A stretch of DNA of 64,000 nt from assembly GCF_024362695.1 (NCBI RefSeq), contig NC_065433.1, positions 23,185,700 through 23,249,699 on the forward strand. Reading direction: 5' to 3'. Below are positions 9,759 through 20,125 of the stretch, in pieces (within the stretch, counting starts at the first letter, position 1; each line of letters begins with the position of its first letter). Position numbers and translations under genes: made by a program. The notes under the pieces are model-generated. The model had not been told where the DNA came from. It worked only from the letters and a program-made list of their open reading frames with translations, and ran no database searches. This DNA comes from Pectinophora gossypiella. Taxonomy: Eukaryota; Arthropoda; Insecta; Lepidoptera; Gelechiidae.

Positions 9759-11418
9759 TCCTCATACAGAATCATTTCGTCGACTTCCGAAATCCTGAAG
9801 GAGATTGGGAGTTTCTATAGACAGCTATATTCCACGAAAACATCAGGCAAAAGCATGGCTCGAGACCCTCGAGCCAAGCTTACCCGACACTACACTGAAG
9901 ATATCCCGGACGTCAGCCTGTACGAGATTAGGATGGCCCTCAAACAGCTCAAAATCAACAAAGCGGCAGGAGATGACAGAATCACAGCAGAACTTCTGAG
10001 AGCGGGCGGAACGCCAATACTCAAAGCCCTCCAGAGGCTCTTCAATTCCGTCATATTTCAGGGCAAAACGCAGAGGGCATAGAGCGGAAGCGAGGTGGTC
10101 CTGTTCTTCAAGAAAGGTGATAAAGCCCTACTGAAGAACTACAGACCTATCTCGCTTCTGAGCCATGTCTACAAGTTGTTTTCGAGGGTCATTACGAATC
10201 GTCTCGCTTGCAGATTTGACGACTTCCAGCCTCCCGAACAAGCCGGTTTCCGAAAAGGCTTTAGCACCATAGACCACATCCATACGCTGCGGCAGGTTAT
10301 ACAGAAGACCGAAGAGTATAATCTGCCACTTTGCTTGGCGTTTGTGGACTATGAGAAAGCCTTTGATTCGATCGAGACCTGAGCGGTGCTGCAGTCTCTT
10401 CAGAGGTGCCAAGTGGACCATAGGTACATCGAAAAGCTAAGGGACCTCTACCAAAATGCCACTATGTCAGTTCGAGTACAGAACCAGAGCTCTAATCCGA
10501 TCCAACTGCAGCGAGGAGTGAGACAGGGAGATGTCATCTCTCCGAAACTGTTCACTGCTGCATTGGAGGATATTTTTAAGCTTCTGGACTGGAAAGGATT
10601 TGGCAACAACATCAACGGTGAGTACTCGACGCACCTTCGATTTGCCGATGATATAGTCCTAATGGCTGAGACCCTGGAAGAACTGAACACCATGCTCGAG
10701 CATCTCAGTAACGCATCCCAACGAGTGGGTCTTAGCATGAACATGGCAAAGACAAAAATTATGTCCAACGACCATGTCGCACCCACTCCAGTTCAGGTTG
10801 GGAACGTTACACTCGAAGTTGTAGACCAGTACATTTACCTAGGACAAATAATCCAGTTAGGTAAGTCCAACTTCGAGAAAGAGATCTCTCGTCGGATCCA
10901 ACTCGGATGGGCAGCGTTCGGGAAGCTGCGGAATATCTTCTTGTCCAAAATACCAGTGTCTCAAGACGAAAGTCTTTGACCAGCGCGTGTTGCCAGTGAT
11001 GACCTACGGCAGTGAGACGTGGCCGCTTACTATGGGTCTCGTGAGGAGGCTCGGTGTCGCTCAGCGGGAAATGGAGAGAGCTATGCTCGGTATTTCCCTG
11101 CTTGATCGAATCAGAAATGAGGAGATCCGCAGGAGAACTAAAGTCACCGACATAGCTCGGAGAATTGCAAAGCTGAAGTGGCAGTGGGCAGGACACATAG
11201 CGAGGAGAACCGATGGCCGCTGGGGCGGAAAGGTTCTGGAGTGGCGACCACGTGTCGGACGACGCTCAGTGGGTAGGCCCGCTACAAGGTGGACCGACGA
11301 TCTGGTGAAGGTGGCGGGAAGCCGCTGGATGCGGGCAGCGTAGAACCGATCGTTGTGGAGATCCTTGGGGGAGGCCTATGCCCAGCAGTGGGCGTCATAC
11401 GGCTGTTGATGATGATGA
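9759..11418 (+). mobile_element. RTE-type LINE, 5'-truncated, 11-bp TSD
   Basis: Bounded by TTATTGAAAAC at 9748-9758 and 11419-11429. The 3' end GGCCTATGCCCAGCAGTGGG runs into CGTCATACGGCTGTTGATGATGATGAT, a (GAT)n tail without poly(A), as in RTE-like LINEs. Only the reverse transcriptase and C-terminal region are present; the endonuclease was lost by 5' truncation. Confidence 0.9.
9855..11343 (+). pseudogene. LINE reverse transcriptase, broken ORF
   Basis: Remnant of the LINE ORF encoding reverse transcriptase for target-primed retrotransposition. Visible blocks in order: NYRPISLLSHVYKLFSRVI, EQAGFRKGFSTIDHI, FVDYEKAFDS, GVRQGDVISPKLF, the catalytic FADDIVL, and a C-terminal stretch with LKWQWAGHIARR near 11172-11211 and GRPATRWTDDL near 11275. 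The frame is interrupted by in-frame stops near 10080 and 10381 and by a frameshift near 10979, so it is dead. Codon use is even and GC is higher than in the flanks. Assignment to an RTE-like clade rests on the 3' end and C-terminal motifs. Confidence 0.9.
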
Positions 11419-11867
11419 TTATTGAAAACAGTTCGTTTACAGTTTTTGTTGGAACGCTGTCTTTCAAACTAGGTGAACCTGTATTTTGAGAGACAGTGCC
11501 TTCCCAATTTATGTATCTATTAACTACATTAACAGTGGTAAAAACAACTTTTTTTAAAATAAAGTATTTTATTGTACCTGAATAGTTGGTTAGATATCTC
11601 GTTGGCGGTATTCGATGCAGCAAAGGCGGTAATAGAAAGAAACCGCAATTTATGTGGCGGTAATAGAGGAAAGTGAGTTTTCGGACATAAAATTATTTTT
11701 TATCCAAAATATTCACTCAAAATTAAAAATTCTTGATGTATTTAGCAGAAGACAGTCATAACAATACAAATAAAATAAATAAGCTGCACTAGCAAATACA
11801 GAAGTACTTAATTTCTGAGAGGTAATCAGAGCATAGCTTAACCTGGCGGTAATAGGAGCGTTTACCT

Positions 11868-12330
11868 TACTTATTTACACTTGTTACCATGTTAAAATAC
11901 AATGTTTTAAGCAAATAAATAATTATGATTATGATACATTTTCGTTTTTCCTGATAGTTGAATTTTACGACATGTTTTTCTGCTGTTTTTATTACTTGAA
12001 GTCCACCAGATTAATGAAAAACCCTAGACCAACCCCAGACCTCTGTAAAACATCAGGAATGCAATAAATATCTTACCTTACCTTATCTTAAAGCCTAAAT
12101 TCTTGTAAACTGGCTTTCTTTGTACATACATCATTACGTCATTTCATGTCTGTCGGTAACAGGAGCCGGTCTGAGCAATGCGATATGATCGTGGTTTTGT
12201 TGAAGGCGTGCACCTGTGGCTGACAGACTCGGAATTAGCTCGAAATATGCAATAATAGTGGTTAGCGGCGAAGCAATAGGGAGGCCGGGCAACACGGGCC
12301 CCACTACGAGGCCCCAGGACGACTATGCAT
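11868..12330. other. LINE tail and unassigned DNA
   Basis: 12050-12095 has AATGCAATAAATATCTTACC, a LINE 3'-tail style sequence. 12140-12320 is GC-richer, without a recognisable gene. Confidence 0.4.
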
Positions 12331-12650
12331 GTTTATTATTTTTTATTAATTTTATATTAATGTTTTTTATAGGAACCTATTTTTTTCTGTTACCGTATTG
12401 GGTGCGCCTATAATGGTGCTGTGTTTATAAATAAATAAATATTTACAAAACTAATAAACCGAAAATGCACAAACTCAAATTCAAAAATATCTTTATTCAT
12501 TAAAAAATATATATTATTTTTTGTTATTTTTTTATATCAATGCTTTCTTATAGGAATCTATTTTTTTACATCACCGCATTGGGTGCGCCTGTAATGATGA
12601 TGTATTTATAATAAGTAAATAAATATTTATAAAACTAAAAACCTTAAATG
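12330..12650 (+). repeat. Two direct copies of a LINE 3' end
   Basis: ATAGGAACCTATTTTTTTC ... TTGGGTGCGCCTATAATG ... TTTATAAATAAATAAATA occurs at 12370-12450 and again, diverged, at 12550-12640. Both are tails of one family in the same orientation. Confidence 0.6.
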
Positions 12651-12887
12651 CACAAACTTAAATTTTATTTTATTTACAAACTGGACTTTAAAAAAAAGGA
12701 ACACATGAAACAGTAGGAGTAGGGTCCTGTGCTGGGAGGTTTTCTGGCCACCTCTTTCCTTCAGCGATACAGCTTCCGATGTGGTAATTAGTTTTACAGC
12801 CAGTTACATAATGCGTAATTTAAGTTTTGACGTTCAAAAAGCGCTAACTATGTAAGCAATTTTGAAGAATCAATATTTTTGATTTTT

Positions 12888-13060
12888 TTTTCTTTATTTA
12901 TTATAAAACATAGTTACACTTTGCATCGTCATTTATACATAAATATATTTTTCTCGAACGTCTCATCCGCCTTAAACTACTGCAGTTTCTCACAAACTGT
13001 ATAGCCGAGGAAAAGTAGCTGCGAAAAGAAACCTCGGCTTATCCCTAGACGTACTTTTAA
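12888..13060 (-). repeat. LINE 3' end, minus strand
   Basis: Same family as 7271-7455: ACATAGTTACACTTTGCATC, CGAACGTCTCATCCGCC, ACTACTGCAGTTTCTCACAA. Confidence 0.6.
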
Positions 13061-13206
13061 AAAATAAATATTGATTACAATTTCAGTACTCACGTAATTT
13101 GTACCCTGGCGGTTATTTCCATGCCTACTTACTACTTACTTTCCTACGTACATTCCACTCCTACTTAATTTATAAATAGTTATTAAAATAAATATAATAA
13201 TTATAT

Positions 13207-13575
13207 TGGTGCTAATTCCCATACACGCCATCTAATTTTATTTTAGGTTATAAGTACTTGTAATTTTTTTATCTGCCAAAGGGACGGGTAATCGACAGGC
13301 ATAAAAATTATGGAACACACGTCAATATTAGGCAGAAATTTTAAAAAATCATGCCAAAATTTTATATTGGGCAACCTGGAGATTAAGCTAACAGTACACT
13401 GGAAAGGATTTGCATTACAGACAGGTGCCTATTTTATTCCCCCGGGTTATTCATTCATTCACTCATTCATTTTAAAATTAACAGTTGTCAATCACCCGTC
13501 CCTTTCCTATTCGGCGGATAAGAAAATGACGGGTATAACTTAAAATAAAATTAGGAGGTTGCTGCAGCTGTGTTG
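13207..13575. mobile_element. MITE-D, near full length
   Basis: Outer ends TGGTGCTAATTCC and TGCAGCTG; long inner TIR TCTAATTTTATTTTA / TAAAATAAAATTAG. About 370 bp, non-coding. Other copies are at 14461-14792, 30405-30633, 31930-32313, 32927-33305 and 62764-63101, with fragments at 44826-44982, 45485-45512 and 46492-46587. Confidence 0.75.
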
Positions 13576-13719
13576 GTTGGTTATACATATCTACATATTT
13601 ATAAGTGATTTAAAAAAATAAACCTAAAAGGGTTATATCTTTTTTAGGCCCCATCCGACGAATTTGCGACGAGTTGCGCCACTGTTAGTGATTCAGGCTA
13701 GTAATAGGGTGCTGAATGA

Positions 13720-13925
13720 AGTGTGAGATTGGAAATAAAGCCATATATAACGTTAGCTACTTATGTGCATGTACTCGCACCTGTAAACCCCAATGAGGTT
13801 GACAGAGACGTAAGTAAACAGAAGACAACTTTTCAGACACTTTTGATACGGAACCCTAAGATGGAAGAAACTAATGCTGACAGCATCCGTCTTTGGAATT
13901 TTACGACATGTCCGAAAAGATAAGG
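13720..13925 (+). repeat. Interspersed repeat, LINE/SINE-like
   Basis: Motifs CACCTGTAAACCCCAATGAGG, TTTTGATACGGAACCCTAAG and TTTTACGACATGTCCG recur at 60815-61050. There the left end carries ACATACATACATAAACTCAC, a tail also seen at 47040 and 59165. Confidence 0.55.
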
Positions 13926-14227
13926 TGCTGAACTGAACATATGTTAAAGCTTGTGAAGCTTACTTTATGTAAAAAAGCTTATTATAAGTTTAATGATTAC
14001 CTAAATTATAAAAGTGCCTGGTATTAAATATGTTTCTCTAGTTATAAAAATAACTTGTAATGTATATCTACATTGAATTGAGAGGTGTGTTGCTGTTGCA
14101 GTTTCTTGTCATTTCTTCACCTCAGCCATAACGCCTTGCGAAACGACGTAGATTCAAAAATGTTAAATTGACCTACATCTACGCTATTCCGCTATATCAT
14201 ATAATATTATATACTTCTCCTATATTC

Positions 14228-14460
14228 CTAGGTTGCCTGGGACCGATTGCTACATAGCAATAAGGCCGCCTAGAAGTACTCTTCACGAAGCCACTGACAA
14301 TGTCGTAAGCGTGGCCAATAATTGGTCAGCAAAAAATTTGTATCGATCGCCATCGACTCGCAAAGAAGAAGAAGTAATCTTTCTAATCCTCTATTGTTTT
14401 GTATTTTCTGTGTGCAATATAGTATTTGTTATGTTATGTTTAGAAAAAATGACTGAATAA
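14228..14460 (+). repeat. LINE 3' fragment
   Basis: GGTTGCCTGGGACCGATTGC ... AATAAGGCCGCCTA recurs, diverged, at 33463-33585, where it ends in a GATT repeat tail. Chance ORFs cover it. Confidence 0.5.
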
Positions 14461-14792
14461 TGGTGCTAATTCCTGTAAATACCATCTAATTTTATTTTAA
14501 GTTATATCTGTCATTTTCTTATCCGCCGAAAAGGAACGGGACGGGTAATCGACAAGCATAAAATTTATGGAACACACGTCAATTTTAAGCACAAATCTAA
14601 ACCAACCGTCTAAAAATTTTACATCCGTCAATAACCCGACACAGTTAAGTAGACAGCACGTCAAACGGATTGCATACCAGCGACGTACCTTTTGATTCGC
14701 CCGGGTTATTCGTTCATTTACTCATTCTTCCTAAAATTAAGAGCTGTGAATCATCCATCCCTTTCCTGCGGTGTCTGCAGGAATCGGGGCCA
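14461..14792. mobile_element. MITE-D with internal deletion
   Basis: Left end TGGTGCTAATTCCTGTAAAT, right end GTGTCTGCAGGAATCGGGGC. The inner part of the right TIR is missing (TTTCC joins directly to TGCGGTGTC). Confidence 0.8.
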
Positions 14793-14869
14793 TTGTGTAT
14801 ATTAATCCTTTAGATTCCACCATAATTATATCTCGGTGTATGTTTACGAATGTCACACAGCTGCTATCG

Positions 14870-14985
14870 TCTGTTCAGAACCGCCACGTCACGGGCGCAC
14901 CCCGTGACGTCACCGGCGATGACGTCACACCGCGACTGACAACGTCACTCACTGCTGTCACGCCGCGCACTTTGTTTTGAATACG
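14870..14985. other. GC-rich cluster of ACGTCA motifs
   Basis: At least four ACGTCAC boxes within 100 bases (CACGTCACGGG, GTGACGTCACC, GATGACGTCACAC, AACGTCACTC). TGACGTCA also marks the MITE-E copies nearby (15240, 17972, 27175, 27733, 47018). Binding by CREB-type factors is possible but not shown. Confidence 0.35.
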
Positions 14986-15109
14986 TAACTTTTGTTTATA
15001 TTTTATGTGGCCTTTCCGCGAAATTGTTTTGTTACATGGCATGCAACAAAAACTCGGTAAGTAATCCCCAATAGCGTATTTGTCTGGGTCAAATATAAAT
15101 TATAAATTG

Positions 15110-15358
15110 CTAGTCTAGAAATAGAAGCCAGTCAAAGTTAATCAAAAATCAATCTCATGTTACTTTTCGTCTTAATTTCGAATTTTATTTATGAATTAAT
15201 TTATAATGAGTAAGTACGTCGTTTGACCGCTTTTGTTGATGACGTCACAGGACAGTATTTCCATACAAACTCCAAAGAAAACTTTTGCTTTCACGTTACG
15301 TAAAAAGTAAAAAATCTCATTTGAGTAGGTTGTCAAATAGCCTATTGAATAAGCAGTA
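15110..15358. mobile_element. MITE-E relative with TGACGTCA core
   Basis: Shares the GATGACGTCA block, the CGTAAAAAGTA end and the TAGCCTATTG outer end with other MITE-E copies. It is closest to 46890-47185, which is interrupted by an ACATACATACATAAACTCAC repeat tail. Confidence 0.5.
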
Positions 15359-15822
15359 CTTATAGGCTAGTTTCCAACTAGTCAAATCAGTTACTTTTAT
15401 TAAACGTCAAAACTCGAAGTTATTATGGGATTTATATCTCAGAACAATAACTAAAGCATAGAAGGAAGGCTAAAATAAGAATTCAGAAACTATAAACCGG
15501 CTCTCTTCTAGCTTACGACACAAACTATGAGTGAGAAAAGGACAAATGATTCGCTCTTTGCTTCATTTTTTCCGAGGTTGTCACAACATGAAATGTCATT
15601 TGGACCTATTGGACTCATTTTAACTCGGCCAAATACATAGTAACATACATAAGAAGATTTTACTTATATTTACCGAACTATTTGACACGGTCGCGTCAAC
15701 TGTGTTTACGAGTGTCTTGTGTTCAGATTGTTTTAAGTGATAATTTAACAATATTTTTCCAAATAAATGGAAAGAAACTTTTATTTATATCAAATAATTG
15801 AGTGTCTCGACTGTGTGACATT

Positions 15823-16837
15823 ATGTCTTGTGTGGTATGGGGCTGCAGCTCACATTCAGGAAGAAAAGAAAATAGCCAACAACTTCTGTCGTTTCATCGG
15901 TAAGTTTTTTGTAATTTTCTAGTGAAATGTGAACTGCTGAACAATTTTAGGAAAGTAATATGTTTTGCTGAATAGATTTGTAGCATAAAATATTTGAGAT
16001 ATCCATTATATTATACGTTTCATCGATGAATACGGAATTGATTTGAGGTTATGTTGATTGTCCATAGTGATGTACTAAAATTATCGATACTTTTAATTTT
16101 TAGATTTCCTGTAGACGATAACAAAGAGAAAGAATGGATAATTCGCATTAATAGACGAAATTGGATTCCAAATAAGTACAGCCGTATTTGCTCGAAACAT
16201 TTTACTGCGGATTCATTTATGTGTGTTCCTAATTCAAAGTGGAGGCGTCTTCGAGACGATGCTATTCCTACATTGAACATTATAGATCAGACAGATGAAA
16301 TGGTGTTTAAATTTAAATTTCAGCCTAGCCTGCATCATCTCACTGCTGGATAGATAGATAAGATATTTGTATCATGTTATCACAACACGTTTATACTATC
16401 TATCATTCAACTACATATTATTATGTACTTAATAAACTTAGCATATATACTAAGTCTGTAGTTGTTTTATGTCTAAACAATTATGAGTTGTACACGTTTT
16501 ATATAAGTAAATTATTATTATCTTTGATTTCAGATATTAAATCCAAAAGTGTCGACTGGATTTACATGAAAAGGTATATCAAATAATTTTCTTTTTTTAT
16601 ATTTTTAACATGATATACATATATAGAGTGTATAATTCAACCAGCTGCACAATGCACTTAAATCAGATATATTTTACTTTTATTTTTATAGATTATTTTG
16701 TACATATACTATTTTAACATTATTATTAAACTTTATTTCAGTCAGTTCAAGAAGACGAGATGAAAAATTTAAAAGAAAAGCTGAACAAGTCCCGCCTCAA
16801 GATCAAACGACTTAATGAAAAAAAAAAAACAATGTGA
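15823..16837 (+). CDS. THAP-domain plus coiled-coil protein, multi-exon
   Basis: Predicted DNA-binding protein encoded inside the THAP transposon. Exon 1 (15823-15899) starts MSCVVWGCSSHSGRK and ends at a GTAAG donor. Exon 2 (16104 to about 16302) follows a TTTTTAG acceptor, and the join restores the frame. Together they form a C2CH THAP zinc finger: C3 and C8, an invariant-type W (KEWI), then CSKHF, and the C-terminal RDDAIPTLN box that matches the THAP AVPTIF motif. A probable last exon (16742-16837) after TTTATTTCAG encodes about 31 residues, Lys/Leu/Glu-rich with a coiled-coil look, then a stop. Joining it to a donor at 16303 keeps the frame and gives about 123 residues. Another exon-like segment (16534-16573) has splice signals but does not fit this frame. 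The architecture, DNA-binding plus dimerisation without nuclease, resembles truncated P-element repressors (inference). Confidence 0.7.
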
Positions 16838-17539
16838 CAGGGTGTCACAAAGACAGTTTCTAAGCAAATTGACACTGTTTAGAAATTAATAAATTTGTAT
16901 TTATTGTAAATATAATGTACATAATTAATAACGTGTGAAATAAATACTTGCTAATGAACAGATTTACGATCTAATTTATATTTCATTTTACCTCCTTTTC
17001 TTATTTACTCCTACTCCAACACTCCAGGTTGATACGAACTGCGCCCAATAAAGAATGTAATGAATGTTATAGATTTGTGTAAGCGACTTAGATAAATCTT
17101 GACTAAACCTTCCTTTACAAATACAAATATACTTTATTGCACACAACATACAATACTTACAAGTTTTGCACGAAAGATACAGTACACCACCTACCTACCT
17201 TTTACTTTCCCTTTCTGTTCTCTTATGAATACTTGTATGCCGTATTTTTTAAAGTATAATGCTATATCTAGTAGGTACGAGTATGGTAATCCTAGTATTG
17301 AAACAGCTTGTAGCCCTAGTAAAGACCGCCATTTTATGTTTACAGAGTGGCACGTTTTTTCTGTAGGTATTTCCAGTCCATACTCTTTTCTATGTCTATG
17401 GCGTGACCCCATCGGGCCTCTTAACGTCTGTGCGGCTTAGACCCGGCGGCGGCGGTTCCAATTTGCACGGCACGTCGATCGACACCAGTGCACGGCGGAT
17501 GACATCATAAATAAATTCGAATATTACAAAATACTTACC

Positions 17540-17605
17540 GTTGAAACGATAACAGTTGGCTATTTTCTTTCCTTCCTGAATGTGAGCTGCAGCTCCAAAC
17601 TAATA
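17540..17605 (-). pseudogene. Inverted partial copy of THAP exon 1
   Basis: The reverse complement reads GAGCTGCAGCTCACATTCAG and continues through the exon 1 sequence to its own CGGTAAGT donor. It lacks the ATG and the first cysteine codon. It lies about 300 bases inside the right TIR and mirrors exon 1 at the left. Confidence 0.85.
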
Positions 17606-18165
17606 TAAACCAGACAATATAATCCAAAAATGGTTAGATACTTACCTATCAGAGACAGAGTCTCCTTTCATCAAGAAGAAGATAATTGCATCCTACAAAA
17701 AGAAATCTTGTAAAAAAAATTTATCGACATTAATTGTAAGTAAATTTAATTTTATCGACATATTACTAAAGTGAAACCCAACACTAGGCAATGAAAAACT
17801 TGTGACAACCTACGAAATTACGAAACAATTTTTGTATATGCGTCTTTGTCTAACATTACGCCGGTTCCGTAAGATAAAGTAGAGCAGAATTATAGAGTTC
17901 TGTTGCTATTTTAGCCTTCCTTCTATGCTTTAGTTATTGTTCTGAGATTTATATTAAGAAGCAACCTGTGACGTCATAGACAAACGTGACAAAATGTCGC
18001 ACTTATTATTATTATTTATTACTATTATTTATTATTATTTTATTATTATTACATTTTCATAAATCATTTATAAATAAGTTAAATAGAAAAAATATTTTAT
18101 TTTGTCACCTTTACATCTGTCTTTATTTAGTTATCAGAATTTCATAAATATATCTTTGACTTAGG

Positions 18166-18600
18166 AAACTACTACTGAAGACAACACTTGTAGCCTGGTT
18201 TGTAGCCTGTTTTGTTGCGAGATTTATGAGAATCATAATTAAAACACATAATAACGGGTTCTTACCGCGTTTAAAATAGGGATATGAGACTCCCGATATT
18301 TCGATACTGTTGCAAGTGCCATGATCACGGGATGACCAATGAGAATCATACGGTGACAGTGGCCTAAAGGTCTTTGTAACCAGGCCAAAAAATTTCAAAA
18401 AAAAAGTAAGTATTGTGACAGGTGACAATATTGTCACCGGCTTGGTCCTTGGGCATCGCTAATAATATAATGATCCTTTTTTGGAGTGGATGTAATCTGT
18501 CAATAGTGTTCGGGGAACACGTCACATAGATCGCAGTGACTTACATCCACAGCATATATTGCAGTGTCATGGGTTCCAATCGGGAAACCACTGAATTCGA
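18166..18600. other. LINE tail and SINE-D remnants
   Basis: 18237-18290 has CACATAATAACGGGTTCTTA (also in the hairpin at 47841). 18361-18410 has the GGCCTAAAGGTCTTTGTAAC tail. 18505-18695 carries a degraded SINE-D with GGGTTCCAATCGGGAAACCA and CACGTGGTTTCCAG. Confidence 0.5.
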
Positions 18601-18825
18601 CTTTACGAGTTTGAATTCATGTTTAGGTCATAGATTATTGATCTCACGTGGTTTCCAGGATTTGTGCCCGGTTAATGGCAATAGCCTTCCCCTGAAAATG
18701 TGTGTGTTATTTTAAATTATTTTCCGTTCCATACGGCGACGGAAAATTCCACTTGATATCAACTCAGAGTCATGGTCAAATCATCGCTCAAAGTTTTCGT
18801 TACGATGTCACTAACACCCTGTATA

Positions 18826-19494
18826 GGTTTGGAATTGACACGTAGTTTAGTGAGTATTGTGATTGCGTAACAATATCGTCCGATATTCAGGTACGAACCA
18901 CGGTGAGTATAGATTTGCAAATGTCCAACCATCGTGTCGGTGTATCGTCAAATCCCCAGCGATGGTAGCCGATATGACAGGCGACTGGCTGCACAAACCA
19001 TGTTTGTAGCACTCATGCTTGACTATACATACATAGCTATGAATATATCCCTGCATTATATACATGCAGAAACTTATCTATTTTATTGAATTGACATTGT
19101 CTTGTAATTAATTATTTTTAGTTGAGTTATTTGAAACTAACCTTAGTTTTATTTGATTGACTGCAATAGTAATAATAATATGCTAACATTTTAATCTCAT
19201 GTGAAACTTTTAAAGGGTAGAATTTAGTGAGACTATGATATTCCTACTGTAACTGCAAGTATATACGTATTAAATACATTTAGTAAATCTTTATTTAAAC
19301 ATCTTACGCAAAAGATCTCTTAGCTATAAATTAACTGTAAGTATTTTAAAACATTATTATGTTTTTTACTTTAAGTGAACTCCACTCCCACAGACAAACC
19401 GAGGAATTGGTTTTGTAGGGTTTTTATTGTAACAAAATTTTCTGTATTTTTTATGCAAAATAAACATTTTACTTTCTTACTTACTTCACCCCCG
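18826..19494. other. No gene seen
   Basis: AT-rich unassigned DNA. Confidence 0.4.
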
Positions 19495-19496
19495 CG

Positions 19497-19642
19497 GACG
19501 GCCTCCGTGCGTCGGGCTCACGATCTGGAGGCCCCGGGTTCGAATCCCGGGGGACATGTCACAAAAATCACTTTGTGATTCCTAGTTTGGTAAGGACATT
19601 ACAGGCTGATCACCTGATTGTCCGAAAGTAAATTTCGGAAGG
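19497..19642 (+). mobile_element. SINE-B fragment
   Basis: tRNA-like head with the B box GGGTTCGAATCCCGGGGGAC, then ACAAAAATCACTTTGTGATT and ACATTACAGGCTGATCACCT. Truncated before the central domain. A MITE-D scrap (CCTAAAATTGACGTGTGTTC) follows. Confidence 0.8.
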
Positions 19643-19810
19643 GCTTTTTTTCCGCCTAAAATTGACGTGTGTTCCATAAGTTTTATGTCTGTCTGTCGAT
19701 TACTTGATCCGTTTTTACTTAAAAAAAAATTTGATAGTGTGTACAGGAATCAGTACCATTATTTCACGAGTCATCTGATTAGTGTTGTCAAAAACCTCTG
19801 ACTATGTACA

Positions 19811-19955
19811 TACAGTCATGAGCAATATAATGTACCCACTTTAGGACTCTGTCGCACTAACATATTTTATATTTAGTGAGACTTACAGTTCAATTTGTCA
19901 AAAAGTTAATGTGACATGGTATCAAAGTGTATACATATTAATGCTCGTGACCGTA
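19811..19955. mobile_element. MITE-B, mariner-like, TA ends
   Basis: Ends TACAGTCATGAGCA and TGCTCGTGACCGTA are inverted repeats, with CCCACTTT / AAAGTGT inside. About 145 bp, non-coding, consistent with a TA target. Copies are at 27311-27433 (reverse, truncated) and 62607-62761. Confidence 0.75.
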
Positions 19956-20002
19956 CCTATTGAATGCCATCTTGATAGAGCAGGGTAAAAGAATAGTATT
20001 TT

Positions 20003-20125
20003 ATGCAACAGTTGTATAAGAAGGGTCAAAAAATGCGAGTGGCGTGAGTTGCGATGTGAGCCTTGGCGAACATCGCAATAAGAGACGCCACGAGCATTTT
20101 TTGACCTAGTTATACAACGTTGCAT
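20003..20125. mobile_element. Foldback hairpin MITE
   Basis: GGTCAAAAAATGCGAGTGGCG pairs with CGCCACGAGCATTTTTTGACC. An inner arm TTGCGATGTGAGCCTTGGCG faces ACATCGCAA. The outer arms are TGCAACAGTTGTATAA and TTATACAACGTTGCA. The arms pair over about 50 bases. Confidence 0.8.

Larger units (their letters stand above)
8396..11867. mobile_element. TIR DNA transposon with subterminal CCGCCAC motifs
   Basis: The left end AGGTAAACGCTCCTATTA and the right end TAATAGGAGCGTTTACCT are exact inverted repeats, each flanked by TA (8394-8395 and 11868-11869). The TATTACCGCCA motif is repeated inside both ends: left near 8433, 8815, 8846 and 9230; right near 11606, 11628, 11652 and 11845, inverted. Such subterminal repeats are typical transposase-binding arrays. 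The element carries no transposase; its body is occupied by a microsatellite and a LINE insertion. About 1.8 kb is its own sequence. Confidence 0.7.
15438..17946 (+). mobile_element. THAP transposon, 40-bp TIRs, 8-bp TSD (P-like)
   Basis: The left terminus CTCAGAACAATAACTAAAGC continues as a 40-base stretch that is repeated perfectly, inverted, at 17907-17946. The flanking 8-bp duplication is ATTTATAT (15430-15437 and 17947-17954). The length is 2509 bp. Inside are a THAP-domain gene on the plus strand, a polyadenylation signal AATAAA at 16888, a LINE tail near 17110-17190, and a minus-strand copy of the THAP first exon at 17540-17605. An 8-bp TSD together with a THAP domain fits the P-element superfamily (inference); hAT also makes 8-bp TSDs, but these TIRs lack the hAT CAGNG start. 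No catalytic transposase domain is present, so it is non-autonomous. Confidence 0.85.
15366..18165. mobile_element. MITE-E copy split by the THAP transposon
   Basis: The left part 15366-15437 starts CTAGTTTCCAACTAGTCAAA. The right part resumes at 17955 with AAGCAACCTGTGACGTCATAG and runs to the AATTTCATAA block near 18150. The joined order matches the MITE-E arm at 27089-27310, so the transposon between is a clean insertion. Confidence 0.8.

Noticed and set aside
16534..16573. Extra THAP-gene exon with AG and GTATAT signals
   Set aside because: Including it breaks the frame of the coiled-coil exon; left as an alternative exon possibility.
19500..19560. tRNA gene (good B box GGGTTCGAATCCCGG)
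   Set aside because: It is the head of SINE-B; no acceptor stem closure and the SINE body follows. The same holds for the heads at 20808-21121, 30230, 45390, 62430 and 5203.
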